DNA of 64,000 nucleotides. It comes from Planctomycetota bacterium (GTDB lineage Bacteria > Planctomycetota > Planctomycetia > Pirellulales > Lacipirellulaceae). Position 1 is the stretch's first letter; each line of letters begins with the position of its first letter. Under the pieces are notes generated by a model. It saw nothing but the letters and a program-made list of their open reading frames with translations. It made no database searches and was not told the DNA's origin. Positions 26,455 to 35,637 of this stretch are shown here, piece by piece. Position numbers and translations under genes: made by a program. The stretch spans positions 186,001-250,000 of the forward strand of contig JAKOXH010000019.1 of NCBI GenBank assembly GCA_029781135.1, written 5' to 3'.

Positions 26455-28320
26455 CTATTTTTTGACTGGTGTCTTCGATGCTTGACCGTAAAAGTCTTTG
26501 AACATTGCGAAGAACGTGTGCACATCGAGCACTTCCAAATTCAATTCTGGATACTGCTTTCGCAATGTTTCTAGCATGTCGCGAACTTGCGTCGGACTCG
26601 TCCACACAATTCGCACGAAATAGAAACCCGGCTTATGATGCCCGCGAGTCTGAATCGCATTGGCCACGATGTCGGCCGTCTTTTGTACGCCGGGAAATTC
26701 ATTGGCGTCATTAATCAACTCGATAATGGGCATGCCTTTCCACACGTGCGGCTGGACAGGCCCGCCCGTATGCGTGTGCATGTCGTCCACAATTGTACCG
26801 TAGCCGTCGGGCGAGAATTGCCGGAAGGCGTCCTTCACGGCATCGTTCGGCCATTCCCAATCGAGCACCATGGGCGCGATGGTTTGATCGGCCTCCCGGA
26901 AGAACGTTTGATTGTGCTTTATGAACAACGGCCAACTTTCGGGCCGCACGCGACTCGGGTTGAAGTAGCCCGCCGCGCTGGCGTCGGCCTCGATCGTATC
27001 GGCCGGTGTCAGCGTGCTGTAGAAGTACGCGATGAGATCGGGATACGTTTCCACAAGATTCGGATTGATGCCCCACACGAACGGCGTTTTGCCGCGCTGT
27101 GGGTCATCCCAAAGTCGTGGTAACGTGTCGTAGAGCGGTGTTGCCGAGTCGTAGTCGGCCATCAAGATGCAAAGGTACGTTTTGTTTTCGATCGGCCGCT
27201 TGTGCGCGGTGCGATTTTGCCGCAGTGGCAAACGCTTTACGTGGCTGTGGAGCGATTGATTGAAACAATCACTGCTGACGGTATTCTGGTAGGCATTATA
27301 CGGCGTGATGAGGTAAACGGTTTCCCATTCCGTCGGCACAGGCTCATGCGAACTCTTATGATCGGGCATGTTCGCGTACTTCGAGAAAGCGAAGAAGCCG
27401 GTCATTTCCGTTAGATGTTTGCCGGCGGCCGCACGCCGTATCTCGGCGAGGATGAGTTTGTAGGTTTCCAGGTCGAGACCGAGCCGTTGGCCCGGGTCAT
27501 CGGCGGGCTGTTCATCGCCCCACGGCGATAGATCGAACACGAACGAGCGGTTTTTCACGGCCCAATCGCGCGTGAGCACGTAGCCGATATCGCCGCGGGC
27601 TCGCGTCGTAAATGCGTCTTCGTACAAGCAAAGCAAGTGGGACGAGCAGCGGTCCTTCGCCAGATACTCGCGGATCGCCCAGCGGTACGCGTCGTTCTTC
27701 TTGCTGCCCGTTTCCGCGCCTGTGAATCGGCCACGCAAATCGTGCAGCACCGGAAGCTGCCACGCCGGCAAATATCTGTTGGCGAATTCGGGACTCAAAG
27801 CCACGCCGTCTTCGACGCCGGCAATCGTCGTGGCTACATTGATCGTGGCGGGCACGGCAGGATCCCAAATCACTGCTCCCTTCAATCGCTTACCGGCCAG
27901 CTTAACTAGCGCGCCAAGATCGTTCAGCGGTCGCACCTCGCGGCCTTCGAGCCAACGCCCCTGCTTGGACAGGATATCTAGCCAATATTGCGGCCGAGCG
28001 TTCCTCTTGGAAAGCACGTAAACACTTGGCGTGTCGCGATTGATGAGGCCCTGCAAACAGGCCACCGCCAGCGACTCATCATACGATGCCGGCGTGCCAT
28101 CTTGAGTCAGCGTGTATTTGTAAAGCGGTTGTGCGGCGGCAGTTCGCGCGGCCGATTTCGCCGCCGCGTGATCCGTTTGATCGGCATTTACGCTGCTCGT
28201 TATTGCGAGCAAAAGTGCAATGCTCAACGAAAGCCGTTGGATCAGCCGACCGGAAATCCGCTGCCTGCACGCACACCGACCATCAATTGTAATCATGCAG
28301 TTCACACTACCGGTACCCAT
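26455..28320 (-). CDS. secreted GxGYxYP-family putative glycoside hydrolase
   Basis: A 621-residue protein whose ATG at 28320 is preceded by CAGGAGTCGTAGGA. The signal peptide ends near ITSSVNADQ. The N-terminal domain (ESLAVACLQGLINRDTPSVY, WLDILSK) and the C-terminal domain (TYLCILMADYDSATPLYDTL, TPFVWGINPNLVETYPDLIA) are those of the GxGYxYP family of putative carbohydrate-active enzymes. The name-giving motif is degenerate here: SAAGYFNPS instead of G-x-G-Y-x-Y-P. No member has, to my knowledge, a firmly established reaction. It lies 17 bases downstream of the CocE-type gene, so they are co-transcribed. Confidence 0.82.
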   Translation of the reverse strand: MGTGSVNCMITIDGRCACRQRISGRLIQRLSLSIALLLAITSSVNADQTDHAAAKSAARTAAAQPLYKYTLTQDGTPASYDESLAVACLQGLINRDTPSVYVLSKRNARPQYWLDILSKQGRWLEGREVRPLNDLGALVKLAGKRLKGAVIWDPAVPATINVATTIAGVEDGVALSPEFANRYLPAWQLPVLHDLRGRFTGAETGSKKNDAYRWAIREYLAKDRCSSHLLCLYEDAFTTRARGDIGYVLTRDWAVKNRSFVFDLSPWGDEQPADDPGQRLGLDLETYKLILAEIRRAAAGKHLTEMTGFFAFSKYANMPDHKSSHEPVPTEWETVYLITPYNAYQNTVSSDCFNQSLHSHVKRLPLRQNRTAHKRPIENKTYLCILMADYDSATPLYDTLPRLWDDPQRGKTPFVWGINPNLVETYPDLIAYFYSTLTPADTIEADASAAGYFNPSRVRPESWPLFIKHNQTFFREADQTIAPMVLDWEWPNDAVKDAFRQFSPDGYGTIVDDMHTHTGGPVQPHVWKGMPIIELINDANEFPGVQKTADIVANAIQTRGHHKPGFYFVRIVWTSPTQVRDMLETLRKQYPELNLEVLDVHTFFAMFKDFYGQASKTPVKK

Positions 28321-28337
28321 TCCTACGACTCCTGTCT

Positions 28338-30071
28338 TTACGGCCGCGGAATCACGGGCAGCAGCAAATGGGACGGATGATCTTTGTCGTGTAAGATCGT
28401 TTGCTTCGCCGTCAGCAGTTCCGTGTCGGTGCCGAACGGTTTGCCGCTATTTGGGTTACGATCGAACCGCGGAAAATTGCTGCTGGCGACTTCCAGGCGA
28501 ATGCGATGCCCCTTTTTGAAAAGGTTGCTCGTGACCCACATATCAACCTCGAAACGCGCCGGCTTGCCGACTTCGAGCAGCGCGGGTTTATCCAAGCCTT
28601 GGCGATAACGGGCCCGCTGAATCCCTTCGCACAGGTTGTATGCTTTGCCGTCGGGGTGGACGTCGATCAACTTGCCGGTGAAATCGGTATCGGGGGCCGA
28701 CGAGGCGGCCCACAGGATCAGCTTCACCGGGCCCGTCACCTCGACATCCTGTTCCAGGGGCGCGGTCGAATACACCAGCACATCTGCGCGCTTCTCGACC
28801 TTCGTTTGATCCTCGGGGCCGGCTGTGGCACCGACAATGTTGTTACCGCCTGTCGTCGGCACCGGATCATCGCCGTCATAGGAATACTGATCGGAAGTCT
28901 CGCCGTCCGGTGGTGTCACACTCAGCGTGCCGTCACCCGAGAGCGTATTTGCCCGGCCCGCACTGTGCAAATGGTAGGGCGTGAACTTCGTGCGTTTGAT
29001 CGGCCACTCGTTTTCGCCACGCCAGCGGTTCTCGCCCATCACGAACAAGTAGTACGGGGGCCATTCGTTGATCTTCTTGTCTTTCCCCTTCAGCCAATGT
29101 TCGTACCAATCGAACTGCCGCGAGTAGACCTTCAACTCGGCTTCCGGGCCGAAGTCTAGCTCGCCGAACTTGCGGGTGCCTGCTCCATGCCCCCACGGGC
29201 CGATAATCACAAACTGGTTCTTGCGAACTTCCTCACTCTTGGCGGCATTCCGCACGCCCGTGGTGAGGTCGAGCGTGGCCTTCGCGAAGATGTCGTACCA
29301 GCCCCCGACATTGAGCGTCGGCACGGTCACATCGGCATAGTCATAGTCGATGCCGCGCTGCTTCCAAAAATCATCGTACGTCGGGTGCTCGACCCACTCG
29401 GTCAGATACGGAATCTTCTTATCGAATTGGCCGGCGAATTTTTTTAACGGCAAATAGCTATAGGCCTTTTGCAGCTTTTCCGGCGGAAGACCCACGCCGC
29501 CGACCGCTTCGCCCCAACCCATCAGCAGGCCGAGCTGCATCGCGCCGCCGCAGTAGGCCAGGTCTTCGTACGTGTTGCCGAAGGGCACCATCGGCACCAT
29601 GCACTTCAGGTGCTTACTGGCGTGCGGAGCCGATGCCCACTGGGTCCAGCCCACATAAGACCCGCCGGACGAGCCGATGTTGCCATCGCACCACGGCTGC
29701 TTCGCGACCCATTCTTGCGTATCGAAGCCATCCTGCGGTTCATGAAGAAAAGGCTCCCATTCGCCCTCCGACTTCCCGCGGCCCCGGCAATCCTGCACCA
29801 CCGTTACATAGCCTTTGGTGGCATAATCCTTGCCGCCCGGCCATTTTTCGTTGCCTTTGTCATAGGGGGTGCGAATCAAGATTGTCGGCCACTTCCCCTC
29901 GCCCTTGGGCCGAAAGATGTTGGCGGCCAACTTCGTGCCGTCGCGCATCGGAATTTTCACGTCGGCTTCGTAAACGGTTGGCGACGAGGGCTCTTCGCCA
30001 GATGAAGTTGCGACCGGATATAAGCAAGGTACGAGCCACAGAAAACCAAGGAAAGTTGTGCGAACACTCAT
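28338..30071 (-). CDS. CocE/NonD-family (X-Pro dipeptidyl-peptidase-type) alpha/beta hydrolase
   Basis: A 577-residue secreted hydrolase; signal peptide FLGFLWLVPCLYPVATSSG. The domain starts with VKIPMRDGTKLAANIFRP and contains QDCRGRGKSEGEWEPF. The nucleophile Ser138 lies in IGSSGGSYVGWTQW. A C-terminal jelly-roll follows (DVEVTGPVKLILWAASSAPD, TSNLFKKGHRIRLEVASSNF), the standard CocE/S15 architecture. Such enzymes cleave esters or X-Pro peptides; acyl or peptide substrate cannot be told. The start at 30071 begins the signal peptide; a longer frame reaches 30119. It is followed by the GxGYxYP gene after 17 bases. Confidence 0.9.
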   Translation of the reverse strand: MSVRTTFLGFLWLVPCLYPVATSSGEEPSSPTVYEADVKIPMRDGTKLAANIFRPKGEGKWPTILIRTPYDKGNEKWPGGKDYATKGYVTVVQDCRGRGKSEGEWEPFLHEPQDGFDTQEWVAKQPWCDGNIGSSGGSYVGWTQWASAPHASKHLKCMVPMVPFGNTYEDLAYCGGAMQLGLLMGWGEAVGGVGLPPEKLQKAYSYLPLKKFAGQFDKKIPYLTEWVEHPTYDDFWKQRGIDYDYADVTVPTLNVGGWYDIFAKATLDLTTGVRNAAKSEEVRKNQFVIIGPWGHGAGTRKFGELDFGPEAELKVYSRQFDWYEHWLKGKDKKINEWPPYYLFVMGENRWRGENEWPIKRTKFTPYHLHSAGRANTLSGDGTLSVTPPDGETSDQYSYDGDDPVPTTGGNNIVGATAGPEDQTKVEKRADVLVYSTAPLEQDVEVTGPVKLILWAASSAPDTDFTGKLIDVHPDGKAYNLCEGIQRARYRQGLDKPALLEVGKPARFEVDMWVTSNLFKKGHRIRLEVASSNFPRFDRNPNSGKPFGTDTELLTAKQTILHDKDHPSHLLLPVIPRP

Positions 30072-30211
30072 GTTGATCGACCGATTTTGTTGGAATGAAA
30101 GTAATGCGACGTGCGCCAAGAGTAGGTTGGCATCACGTGATCGTAGTCTGCCAAGGGCGTGGCTTCAACTTCGCCATCAAGTGGATGCCGGCTGGTTCGC
30201 GGGACGAACTC

Positions 30212-31879
30212 TCAGTTCTGGTCGTGCCACCGAGCCTGCAACTCCGCCAAACCGCCTTGAATCAAGAATAACCGCTGGTTGGTCTGGCGCGATTTGTGCG
30301 CTTCGACCTTGACCGCGCAATCGGTATGAAGGCAGTTCAGCCACGTGTTGCCCTGAACTTGAAAGCTGCCGCCATCTTCCAATCGCACCGAGGCAAACGT
30401 CCATTGTCCGTCGCGGGAAACGACAGCCATCGCCCCCGGCCGCCCGACGCCGCCAACCGCCGAAAAATCCTCGGGCGCGATCCAGCGAACACAAGCGCCT
30501 TGGCGGGGAAGTTTGCGTACGGGCACGAATCCCTCGGCGCCCGTCCATTGGTAGGTCCGCAGCATCTCGCAGTCGTAGAACAACGGTTGACTCAACAGGC
30601 TGAAACACGAGGTCGTGCCGAACGTGCCGGCGGAGTCGGTCTTGTTGGTAATCATCGTGCGTAGGTCCACGTAATCGGTACCTGATACAAACTCGTATTC
30701 GACGGCGATCGCGGCGAAATCCAAGCGATAGCGCGGTGGCCCCGATTCGCCCGGCGACTCTTGCAGAGCCGGGTCGGTGGCCTGGTACCAATTGAGCAAT
30801 GTTTTGTCGTTCCAATTCAGCGATTCGGCCAGGAACAAACTGATCGGCCAATCGCCGACGTTCGTCGCGTGCAGGACGAAGCCGCGGCAGGTTGCGGGAC
30901 GGGGCGATGTGAGAAACAGCCGGGACCAGCGCAGCAGGTGGGAATCGACGCTGGGCGGTATTTCATGGAGCGGATACGCCCGCAGTGTGCCATTGCCCGC
31001 TTGGTGGGACGGCGTTGCCGTTTTCGGCGCGGCGGGATCCGCCGCCGACGCTTTCCGGCGTAGCGGCGGTGGCGAGTCGTTGCCATCCAGGGCGCAGCGA
31101 AAGCCGATCCAGGGCGTCGCAAAACTCGTCATCGCCCAAAAGCTCGCGGCCGTGCGAAAATTCACCGGGTCTTGGTGCAGCCAACTCGCACCTTTCAAGC
31201 GGGCGAACGTCGCGCCGTGGTGAGGCATCGTCGAACGAGTCCATTCACAGACTTGGCAAACAAAATCCTCCATGCCGAACCTACTTTGGCCATGATGACC
31301 AGAGCCGACGCTCTCGGTTCCAGGTAAATGCCAATTTGGCGACACGTTGGGAACAGCTGGCTTCGTAGGCCCAGGCCAATCGTCGCCCCAAGGAAAAAGG
31401 CCAGGCTTTTCCGCTTGTGCGGCAACTTCCCATTCCTCGGCCGTCGGCAAACGCTTGCCAGCCCAACGGGCATAGGCCTCGGCCTCCTCGAAACTAATGT
31501 CGACGACCGGATGGTCGGCGAAGCCCGCTGGATAGGGGCCATCGGGCCAAGGGTTGCGCGCTCCAGTCTCACCCACAAATGCAAAATATTGTGCGTTCGT
31601 CACAGGGGTGCGATCAATCCAGAATGAACCAATTTGTAGAGATCGTGCGTCGAGATCGTCGTTGAGCCAGGTTGGGTCGCAGTCAAAACGCTTGGCCAGT
31701 GAGCGTCGCTCTTCCAACGAGGTGCCGACGGTTCGTTCGGCGGCGGGAACGAATACCATGCCATTTTGCGGAGCGTGGGATGCGGCAAAATCCACCGCCG
31801 AGACTTCGCTCGCGTGGGGCACCGCCAACACTATTCCGGCGACAACAACCCAGGCCGCTGCTGTTGACTTTCTCGACAT
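30212..31879 (-). CDS. FGE-like (SUMF1-domain) secreted protein lacking catalytic cysteines
   Basis: A 555-residue exported protein. Residues about 38-270 form an FGE-sulfatase domain: GMVFVPAAERTVGTS, FWIDRTPVTNAQYFAFV, PVVDISFEEAEAYARWAGKR, LPTAEEWEVAAQ, FPWGDDWPG, and LKGASWLHQDPVNFRTAASF before WIGFRCAL. In true formylglycine-generating enzymes the last block carries two cysteines that bind copper and do catalysis; here both are absent, so sulfatase maturation is unlikely and no sulfatase gene is seen nearby. The C-terminal 280 residues are beta-rich and not assigned. It is in the same direction as the CocE-type gene, 140 bases upstream of it. Confidence 0.83.
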   Translation of the reverse strand: MSRKSTAAAWVVVAGIVLAVPHASEVSAVDFAASHAPQNGMVFVPAAERTVGTSLEERRSLAKRFDCDPTWLNDDLDARSLQIGSFWIDRTPVTNAQYFAFVGETGARNPWPDGPYPAGFADHPVVDISFEEAEAYARWAGKRLPTAEEWEVAAQAEKPGLFPWGDDWPGPTKPAVPNVSPNWHLPGTESVGSGHHGQSRFGMEDFVCQVCEWTRSTMPHHGATFARLKGASWLHQDPVNFRTAASFWAMTSFATPWIGFRCALDGNDSPPPLRRKASAADPAAPKTATPSHQAGNGTLRAYPLHEIPPSVDSHLLRWSRLFLTSPRPATCRGFVLHATNVGDWPISLFLAESLNWNDKTLLNWYQATDPALQESPGESGPPRYRLDFAAIAVEYEFVSGTDYVDLRTMITNKTDSAGTFGTTSCFSLLSQPLFYDCEMLRTYQWTGAEGFVPVRKLPRQGACVRWIAPEDFSAVGGVGRPGAMAVVSRDGQWTFASVRLEDGGSFQVQGNTWLNCLHTDCAVKVEAHKSRQTNQRLFLIQGGLAELQARWHDQN

Positions 31880-31942
31880 GGATCCGATTTTCTAAGAGAC
31901 TCCGGCCAATTATTGGCAGCCACACGGCGAATGACCTGTGCC

Positions 31943-32011
31943 TCGTTTAACCCCGAGCCAGCGGCTAGGCGGAACGCCGCATTCCGTCGCCGTTGGCTCC
32001 GGGTTAAACGA
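31943..32011. repeat. palindromic repeat, family C, short subtype
   Basis: From TCGTTTAACCCCGAGCC to GGCTCCGGGTTAAACGA. The right half is identical to the copy at 1423-1491 (CATTCCGTCGCCGTTGGCTC). It lies between the FGE-like gene and the end of the beta-helix gene. Confidence 0.85.
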
Positions 32012-32080
32012 ACCGGGATGGTTCGTTCGCCAGGGAGTTTTCTCCAGCAGCATACGCACCGCAACACGCGCGATTTTCAA

Positions 32081-33514
32081 TCAATCTCGCCGTGCCTCAT
32101 TGTTGGCGATGATCGCCCGGTCGCCGATTTCGTTGACGACCTCGACGCCGCGAATGCCGTTGTTTTCCGTGATCGTAGCCTGCTGGAGGCCCTTCTTCAA
32201 CGCGATGCTTGGTTCGTCGGTGCCGAAACTGCAACCCCGCACCTGCAGTTTGCCGTTGTCGGCTTCGATCAGCGGCAACCGGGTGGCGTTCTTCCCGCCG
32301 AACGTGGTACTCAAGTAGCAATCCGAGAGCGACACGAAACTCTTGCTATGCGAAACCACGCACTGACGAATCGGTCCCCAAAACGCGCAGTTCACCAGCC
32401 GCACCGAACCATTGCAGGTGGGGGAGATCAGCACGGCATCGCGGTTGTCGCCGTGCATGCAGACGAATTGACCGTTCGTAATCAACAGGCCCATCGGCTG
32501 AATGGCATCGACTTTCACGCACACATTCGATTCGTCGGCGCCGATGCCGCAAAACTGGCCGTTGCAGGCACCGGCTTTCGTTTGAATGAAGTGATAGCCG
32601 ATATTCACTGGAAATACGAACGTGTTGGTGACGTACTGCCAGTCGGTGCGTCCAAAAATGAACGCCTCGCAATTCTGCCACATGAATTCATTGACCGGCT
32701 TCCAATCGCCACCAACCGACGCGGCCGACCACCAGTGGGAGTGGAACTGGATGTTCTCGATGCGGCCGATATCCGTGCAATTGTCGACGAAAATCCCTCG
32801 TCGCAACACACAGCCGTAAACGCTGCGAATGCGGTGGCGCACGTTGCTTTCGGGGCCGACGCGAATGCCGTTGTAGCTGTTGATGAGCGTGACGTTTTCC
32901 ACCGTGTTGTCGTTCCCCTGGAGATGAAATGTCCAGGAATACGGCGTGATTTTCGTGGTTTTCTGCTCGGGATACCACACGGCAACACCGCGCACGGCCG
33001 ACGAATGGCCCATCTCAAACAGGGCTGGCCCCTCTTCCTGATCGCGACCGCCGGTCGCCAGGATGATCGAGCCGTTGAGAGGTTCCGTCCACGTCGGCGA
33101 TTCGGATACACCTTGCAGCGTAACACCGGGCGGAATGTGGAGGCTGCCTCTCACCAAGTACCGCCCCGCTGGCACGTTCACGCGCCCCCCGGTCTTCGCC
33201 GCATCATCCAGGCATTTTTGAATCGCGATCGTGTCGTCGGTAGCGCCATCGGCCTTGGCCCCGGCCGCCAGAACGGAGTAGTTGCCGGGGTCATCTGCGG
33301 CGTGCAGGTGCTGGCTGCCGAGTATCCAGGCAGCACAAAAAACAGCGCTGCGGAGGTTGCTAAGCCTCGCGCGGGTGCCACTGAATCGTTTAACCTGGAG
33401 CCAACGGCGACAGAAGCGTTTTACGCACAATCCCGTCGCCGCTGGCTCCGGGTTAAACGAAAACGTCTCAACCCTGACCGCGAGAGGAATAAACAGTTCA
33501 CGGTGTTTCGTCAT
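32081..33514 (-). CDS. secreted right-handed beta-helix (pectate lyase superfamily) protein
   Basis: A 477-residue protein. VLAAGAKADGATDDTIAIQK, VNVPAGRYLVRGSL and HIPPGVTLQGV are the classic start of a pectate-lyase-3-type helix; repeated short strands follow to the C-terminus. A polysaccharide lyase or hydrolase role is plausible but catalytic residues are not identified. The ATG at 33514 has a strong AAGGAG eight bases upstream. The following 40 or so codons (LAVRVETFSF to FSGTRAR) are a family C repeat (33371-33493) read in frame, after which the signal peptide SAVFCAAWILGSQHLHA begins. No other ATG lies between, so the repeat appears to be truly translated. Confidence 0.85.
   Translation of the reverse strand: MTKHRELFIPLAVRVETFSFNPEPAATGLCVKRFCRRWLQVKRFSGTRARLSNLRSAVFCAAWILGSQHLHAADDPGNYSVLAAGAKADGATDDTIAIQKCLDDAAKTGGRVNVPAGRYLVRGSLHIPPGVTLQGVSESPTWTEPLNGSIILATGGRDQEEGPALFEMGHSSAVRGVAVWYPEQKTTKITPYSWTFHLQGNDNTVENVTLINSYNGIRVGPESNVRHRIRSVYGCVLRRGIFVDNCTDIGRIENIQFHSHWWSAASVGGDWKPVNEFMWQNCEAFIFGRTDWQYVTNTFVFPVNIGYHFIQTKAGACNGQFCGIGADESNVCVKVDAIQPMGLLITNGQFVCMHGDNRDAVLISPTCNGSVRLVNCAFWGPIRQCVVSHSKSFVSLSDCYLSTTFGGKNATRLPLIEADNGKLQVRGCSFGTDEPSIALKKGLQQATITENNGIRGVEVVNEIGDRAIIANNEARRD
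33371..33493. repeat. palindromic repeat, family C, long subtype, inside a coding sequence
   Basis: Outer parts are GCGCGGGTGCCACTGAATCG on the left and CTGACCGCGAGAGGAATAAA on the right. The core arms are CGTTTAAC-TGGAGCCAACGG and GGCTCCGGGTTAAACG. The closest relatives are at 42527-42641 and 51897-52027. This copy is translated in the N-terminal leader of the beta-helix gene. Confidence 0.88.
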
Positions 33515-33614
33515 ACGTCTTTCTCCTTCGATTACGATTCATGCCGCACAACTGGGGCAGGGCAGTGGAGTTGCCAAATTGAGAGCGCAGGTACAATCTG
33601 GCGTGAAACCGCGA

Positions 33615-35189
33615 TCATGATGGTGCCAGGAAGTTCGGCCGCCCGCCACGCAGCATGTATTTCTGCACTTTTCCGGTAGTTGTTTTTGGAAGCTCCTCGA
33701 CAAAGCGGAACTCATGCGGCACTTTGAAATGGGCCAGGTTTTCACGGCAGAAACACCGTAAATCATTGACCTCGACCTGCTTGCCGTCTTGCAGAACAAC
33801 GAACGCGCAGGGCGTTTCGCCCCATTTCTCATGCGGCATGCCGACGACCGCAACCTCCCGCACGCAGGGATGTCGAATGAGCACGCCTTCCACCTCGATC
33901 GAGGAAATGTTCTCGCCACCGCTCACAATGACATCCTTCCAGCGGTCGCGAATCTCGATGTATCCGTCCGGATGCACGACCGCCGCGTCGCCACTATGAA
34001 ACCACCCGCCGCGAAACGCGTGGGCCGTGGCTTCGGGATCATTGTAATAACCCGCCATCACGGCATGGCCGCGCATCACGATTTCGCCCAAAGTCGCGCC
34101 GTCGTGCGGCACTTCCTGTCCCGCATCGTCCACCACCCGTACTTCGCCGGCCGCAAGGCACTCGACGCCCTGCCGCGCCTTGATGCGCGCCGCCGCATCG
34201 GCATCCAAAGCGGCATGCTCGGGCCGCACCTCACAGATCGTCACTACCGGCGATACTTCCGTGAGACCGTACAGATGAGTTACGATCCACCCCAGTTCGC
34301 CCTCGATACACTGGATCGTTGCCGCGGCCGGCGGCGCACCCGCAGTGAGGACTCGCACGCCGCGTGGTGCATTACGACGAACTTCCGCCGGCGCATTCGC
34401 GATGCTAATAAGCACCGTTGGTGCCGCACAAAATAGCGTGATGCCCTCGTCGCACAGTTTCTCGAAAATCGCTTGCGGATCGGGCCGTCGCAGGCACACA
34501 TGCGTGCCGCCCACGGCCGTGATTGCCCACACAAATGCCCAGCCATTGACGTGGAACATCGGCAGCGTCCACAAGTACCGCTCCGTCATCGTCATCGGCG
34601 TGTGTGCGGTCCGGCCAAGAATATTCAGATAGATATTGCGATGCGTTAGCATCACGCCTTTGGGGCGGGCCGTTGTGCCACTCGTGTAATTGATGGAGAG
34701 CACACTGTTCTCATCGATTAGTGGGAAATCGGTCAGCGGCATAACCGCTGCTAGACTCTCTTCGTATGACCACCAACCCTGCTTATTTCCGTCGAACGCC
34801 ACGAAGTGTTTCACGCCCGGTAGTTGTTCGCGTACGCGATCGACGGCAGCGCAGTATTCGCTATCGGCACAAACGATTTTGGCGCCACTGTGCTCGATAA
34901 TGTACCGGAAATCGTCGGCACTCAACCGATAGTTGATCGGCACGATCACGGCGCCCAGTTGCGGAATGGCGTAGTACGATTCGAGATGCGCCCGCGTATT
35001 GGGAGCAATACACGCCACGCGGTCACCGGGCTCCACGCCCAATTGCCGCAGCACGGCCGACCAACGGTTGCAACGATCAAGAAATTGCGCATACGTCAAT
35101 CGTACATCACCGTCGACGACCGCTTCGCGCTCCGCATAGATACGGCCGGCGCGTCGTGCAAATTCCAAAGGCGTTAAGGGAGCAATCAT
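33615..35189 (-). CDS. AMP-dependent acyl-CoA synthetase (ANL superfamily)
   Basis: A 524-residue cytoplasmic enzyme that activates a carboxylic acid, probably a fatty acid, with ATP and CoA. The phosphate-binding loop is INYTSGTTARPKGVMLTH. LPMFHVNGWAF, THLYGLTEVSPV and GWFHSGDAAVVHPDGYIEIR are family motifs. RWKDVIVSGGENISSIEVE is the hinge to the C-terminal lid, and the lid lysine lies in LPKTTTGKVQKYML. The length is normal. The start at 35189 (MIAPLTPLEFARRAG) fits the family; the frame continues to 35252 without a better start. It is divergent from the FabZ/ACP/KAS genes, suggesting use of a fatty acid in the same pathway. Confidence 0.9.
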   Translation of the reverse strand: MIAPLTPLEFARRAGRIYAEREAVVDGDVRLTYAQFLDRCNRWSAVLRQLGVEPGDRVACIAPNTRAHLESYYAIPQLGAVIVPINYRLSADDFRYIIEHSGAKIVCADSEYCAAVDRVREQLPGVKHFVAFDGNKQGWWSYEESLAAVMPLTDFPLIDENSVLSINYTSGTTARPKGVMLTHRNIYLNILGRTAHTPMTMTERYLWTLPMFHVNGWAFVWAITAVGGTHVCLRRPDPQAIFEKLCDEGITLFCAAPTVLISIANAPAEVRRNAPRGVRVLTAGAPPAAATIQCIEGELGWIVTHLYGLTEVSPVVTICEVRPEHAALDADAAARIKARQGVECLAAGEVRVVDDAGQEVPHDGATLGEIVMRGHAVMAGYYNDPEATAHAFRGGWFHSGDAAVVHPDGYIEIRDRWKDVIVSGGENISSIEVEGVLIRHPCVREVAVVGMPHEKWGETPCAFVVLQDGKQVEVNDLRCFCRENLAHFKVPHEFRFVEELPKTTTGKVQKYMLRGGRPNFLAPS

Positions 35190-35637
35190 CAGTTCAACGA
35201 CGATTAGAAGATCAGAAGAGATTGGGTGTCGGACCAAGTGGCTCGGGATCACTGCGGAGCGTAAGCTATCATAATGTGTGAGAATTGCCGAAACGACTCG
35301 CGAATGACCCAGGGCGATATTTGCCGAGCTGGAGACGCTAACTACGGTGGTTCGATGGCGATTTGCACAATCCTGCTACAAGAGAGGGGGGTACCGGGAA
35401 CCTTGAGCTTCATCCATCTTGCCCGAATGCAAGGAATTCCCTAAACCACGCAACGGAAACGACCGTTGAAGTCGTCTGGAAATCCGGTTATAATCCAAAG
35501 TTTGCTATTTCCCCCAAACCACCACCGCACAAGGATTTGCGTAGCCGGTTTGGGTAGCAGGCACGCGACAATTCGGCCCTGAATTCCGCCGGAACCAGCT
35601 CCGTACGCCCGCGGAATAGATGACTGTATTTACTGCC
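35190..35637. other. divergent intergenic region, 448 bases
   Basis: Separates the acyl-CoA synthetase gene (minus) from the FabZ/ACP operon (plus). It holds the promoter at 35466-35494 for the plus-strand genes. No repeat family member and no further gene were seen. Confidence 0.55.
35466..35494 (+). promoter_or_regulatory. sigma70-like promoter for the FabZ/ACP/KAS operon
   Basis: TTGAAG (35466-35471), a 17-base spacer, and a perfect TATAAT (35489-35494). The predicted start of transcription is near 35501, giving a leader of about 135 bases before the ATG at 35638. Confidence 0.65.

Noticed and set aside
30212..31879. Active formylglycine-generating enzyme
   Set aside because: Both catalytic cysteines of the C-terminal block are missing and there is no sulfatase nearby.
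31913..33679. A 588-codon open frame on the plus strand
   Set aside because: It is antisense to the beta-helix gene (32081-33514), which has a strong ribosome binding site and clear motifs; this frame also runs through two family C repeats.
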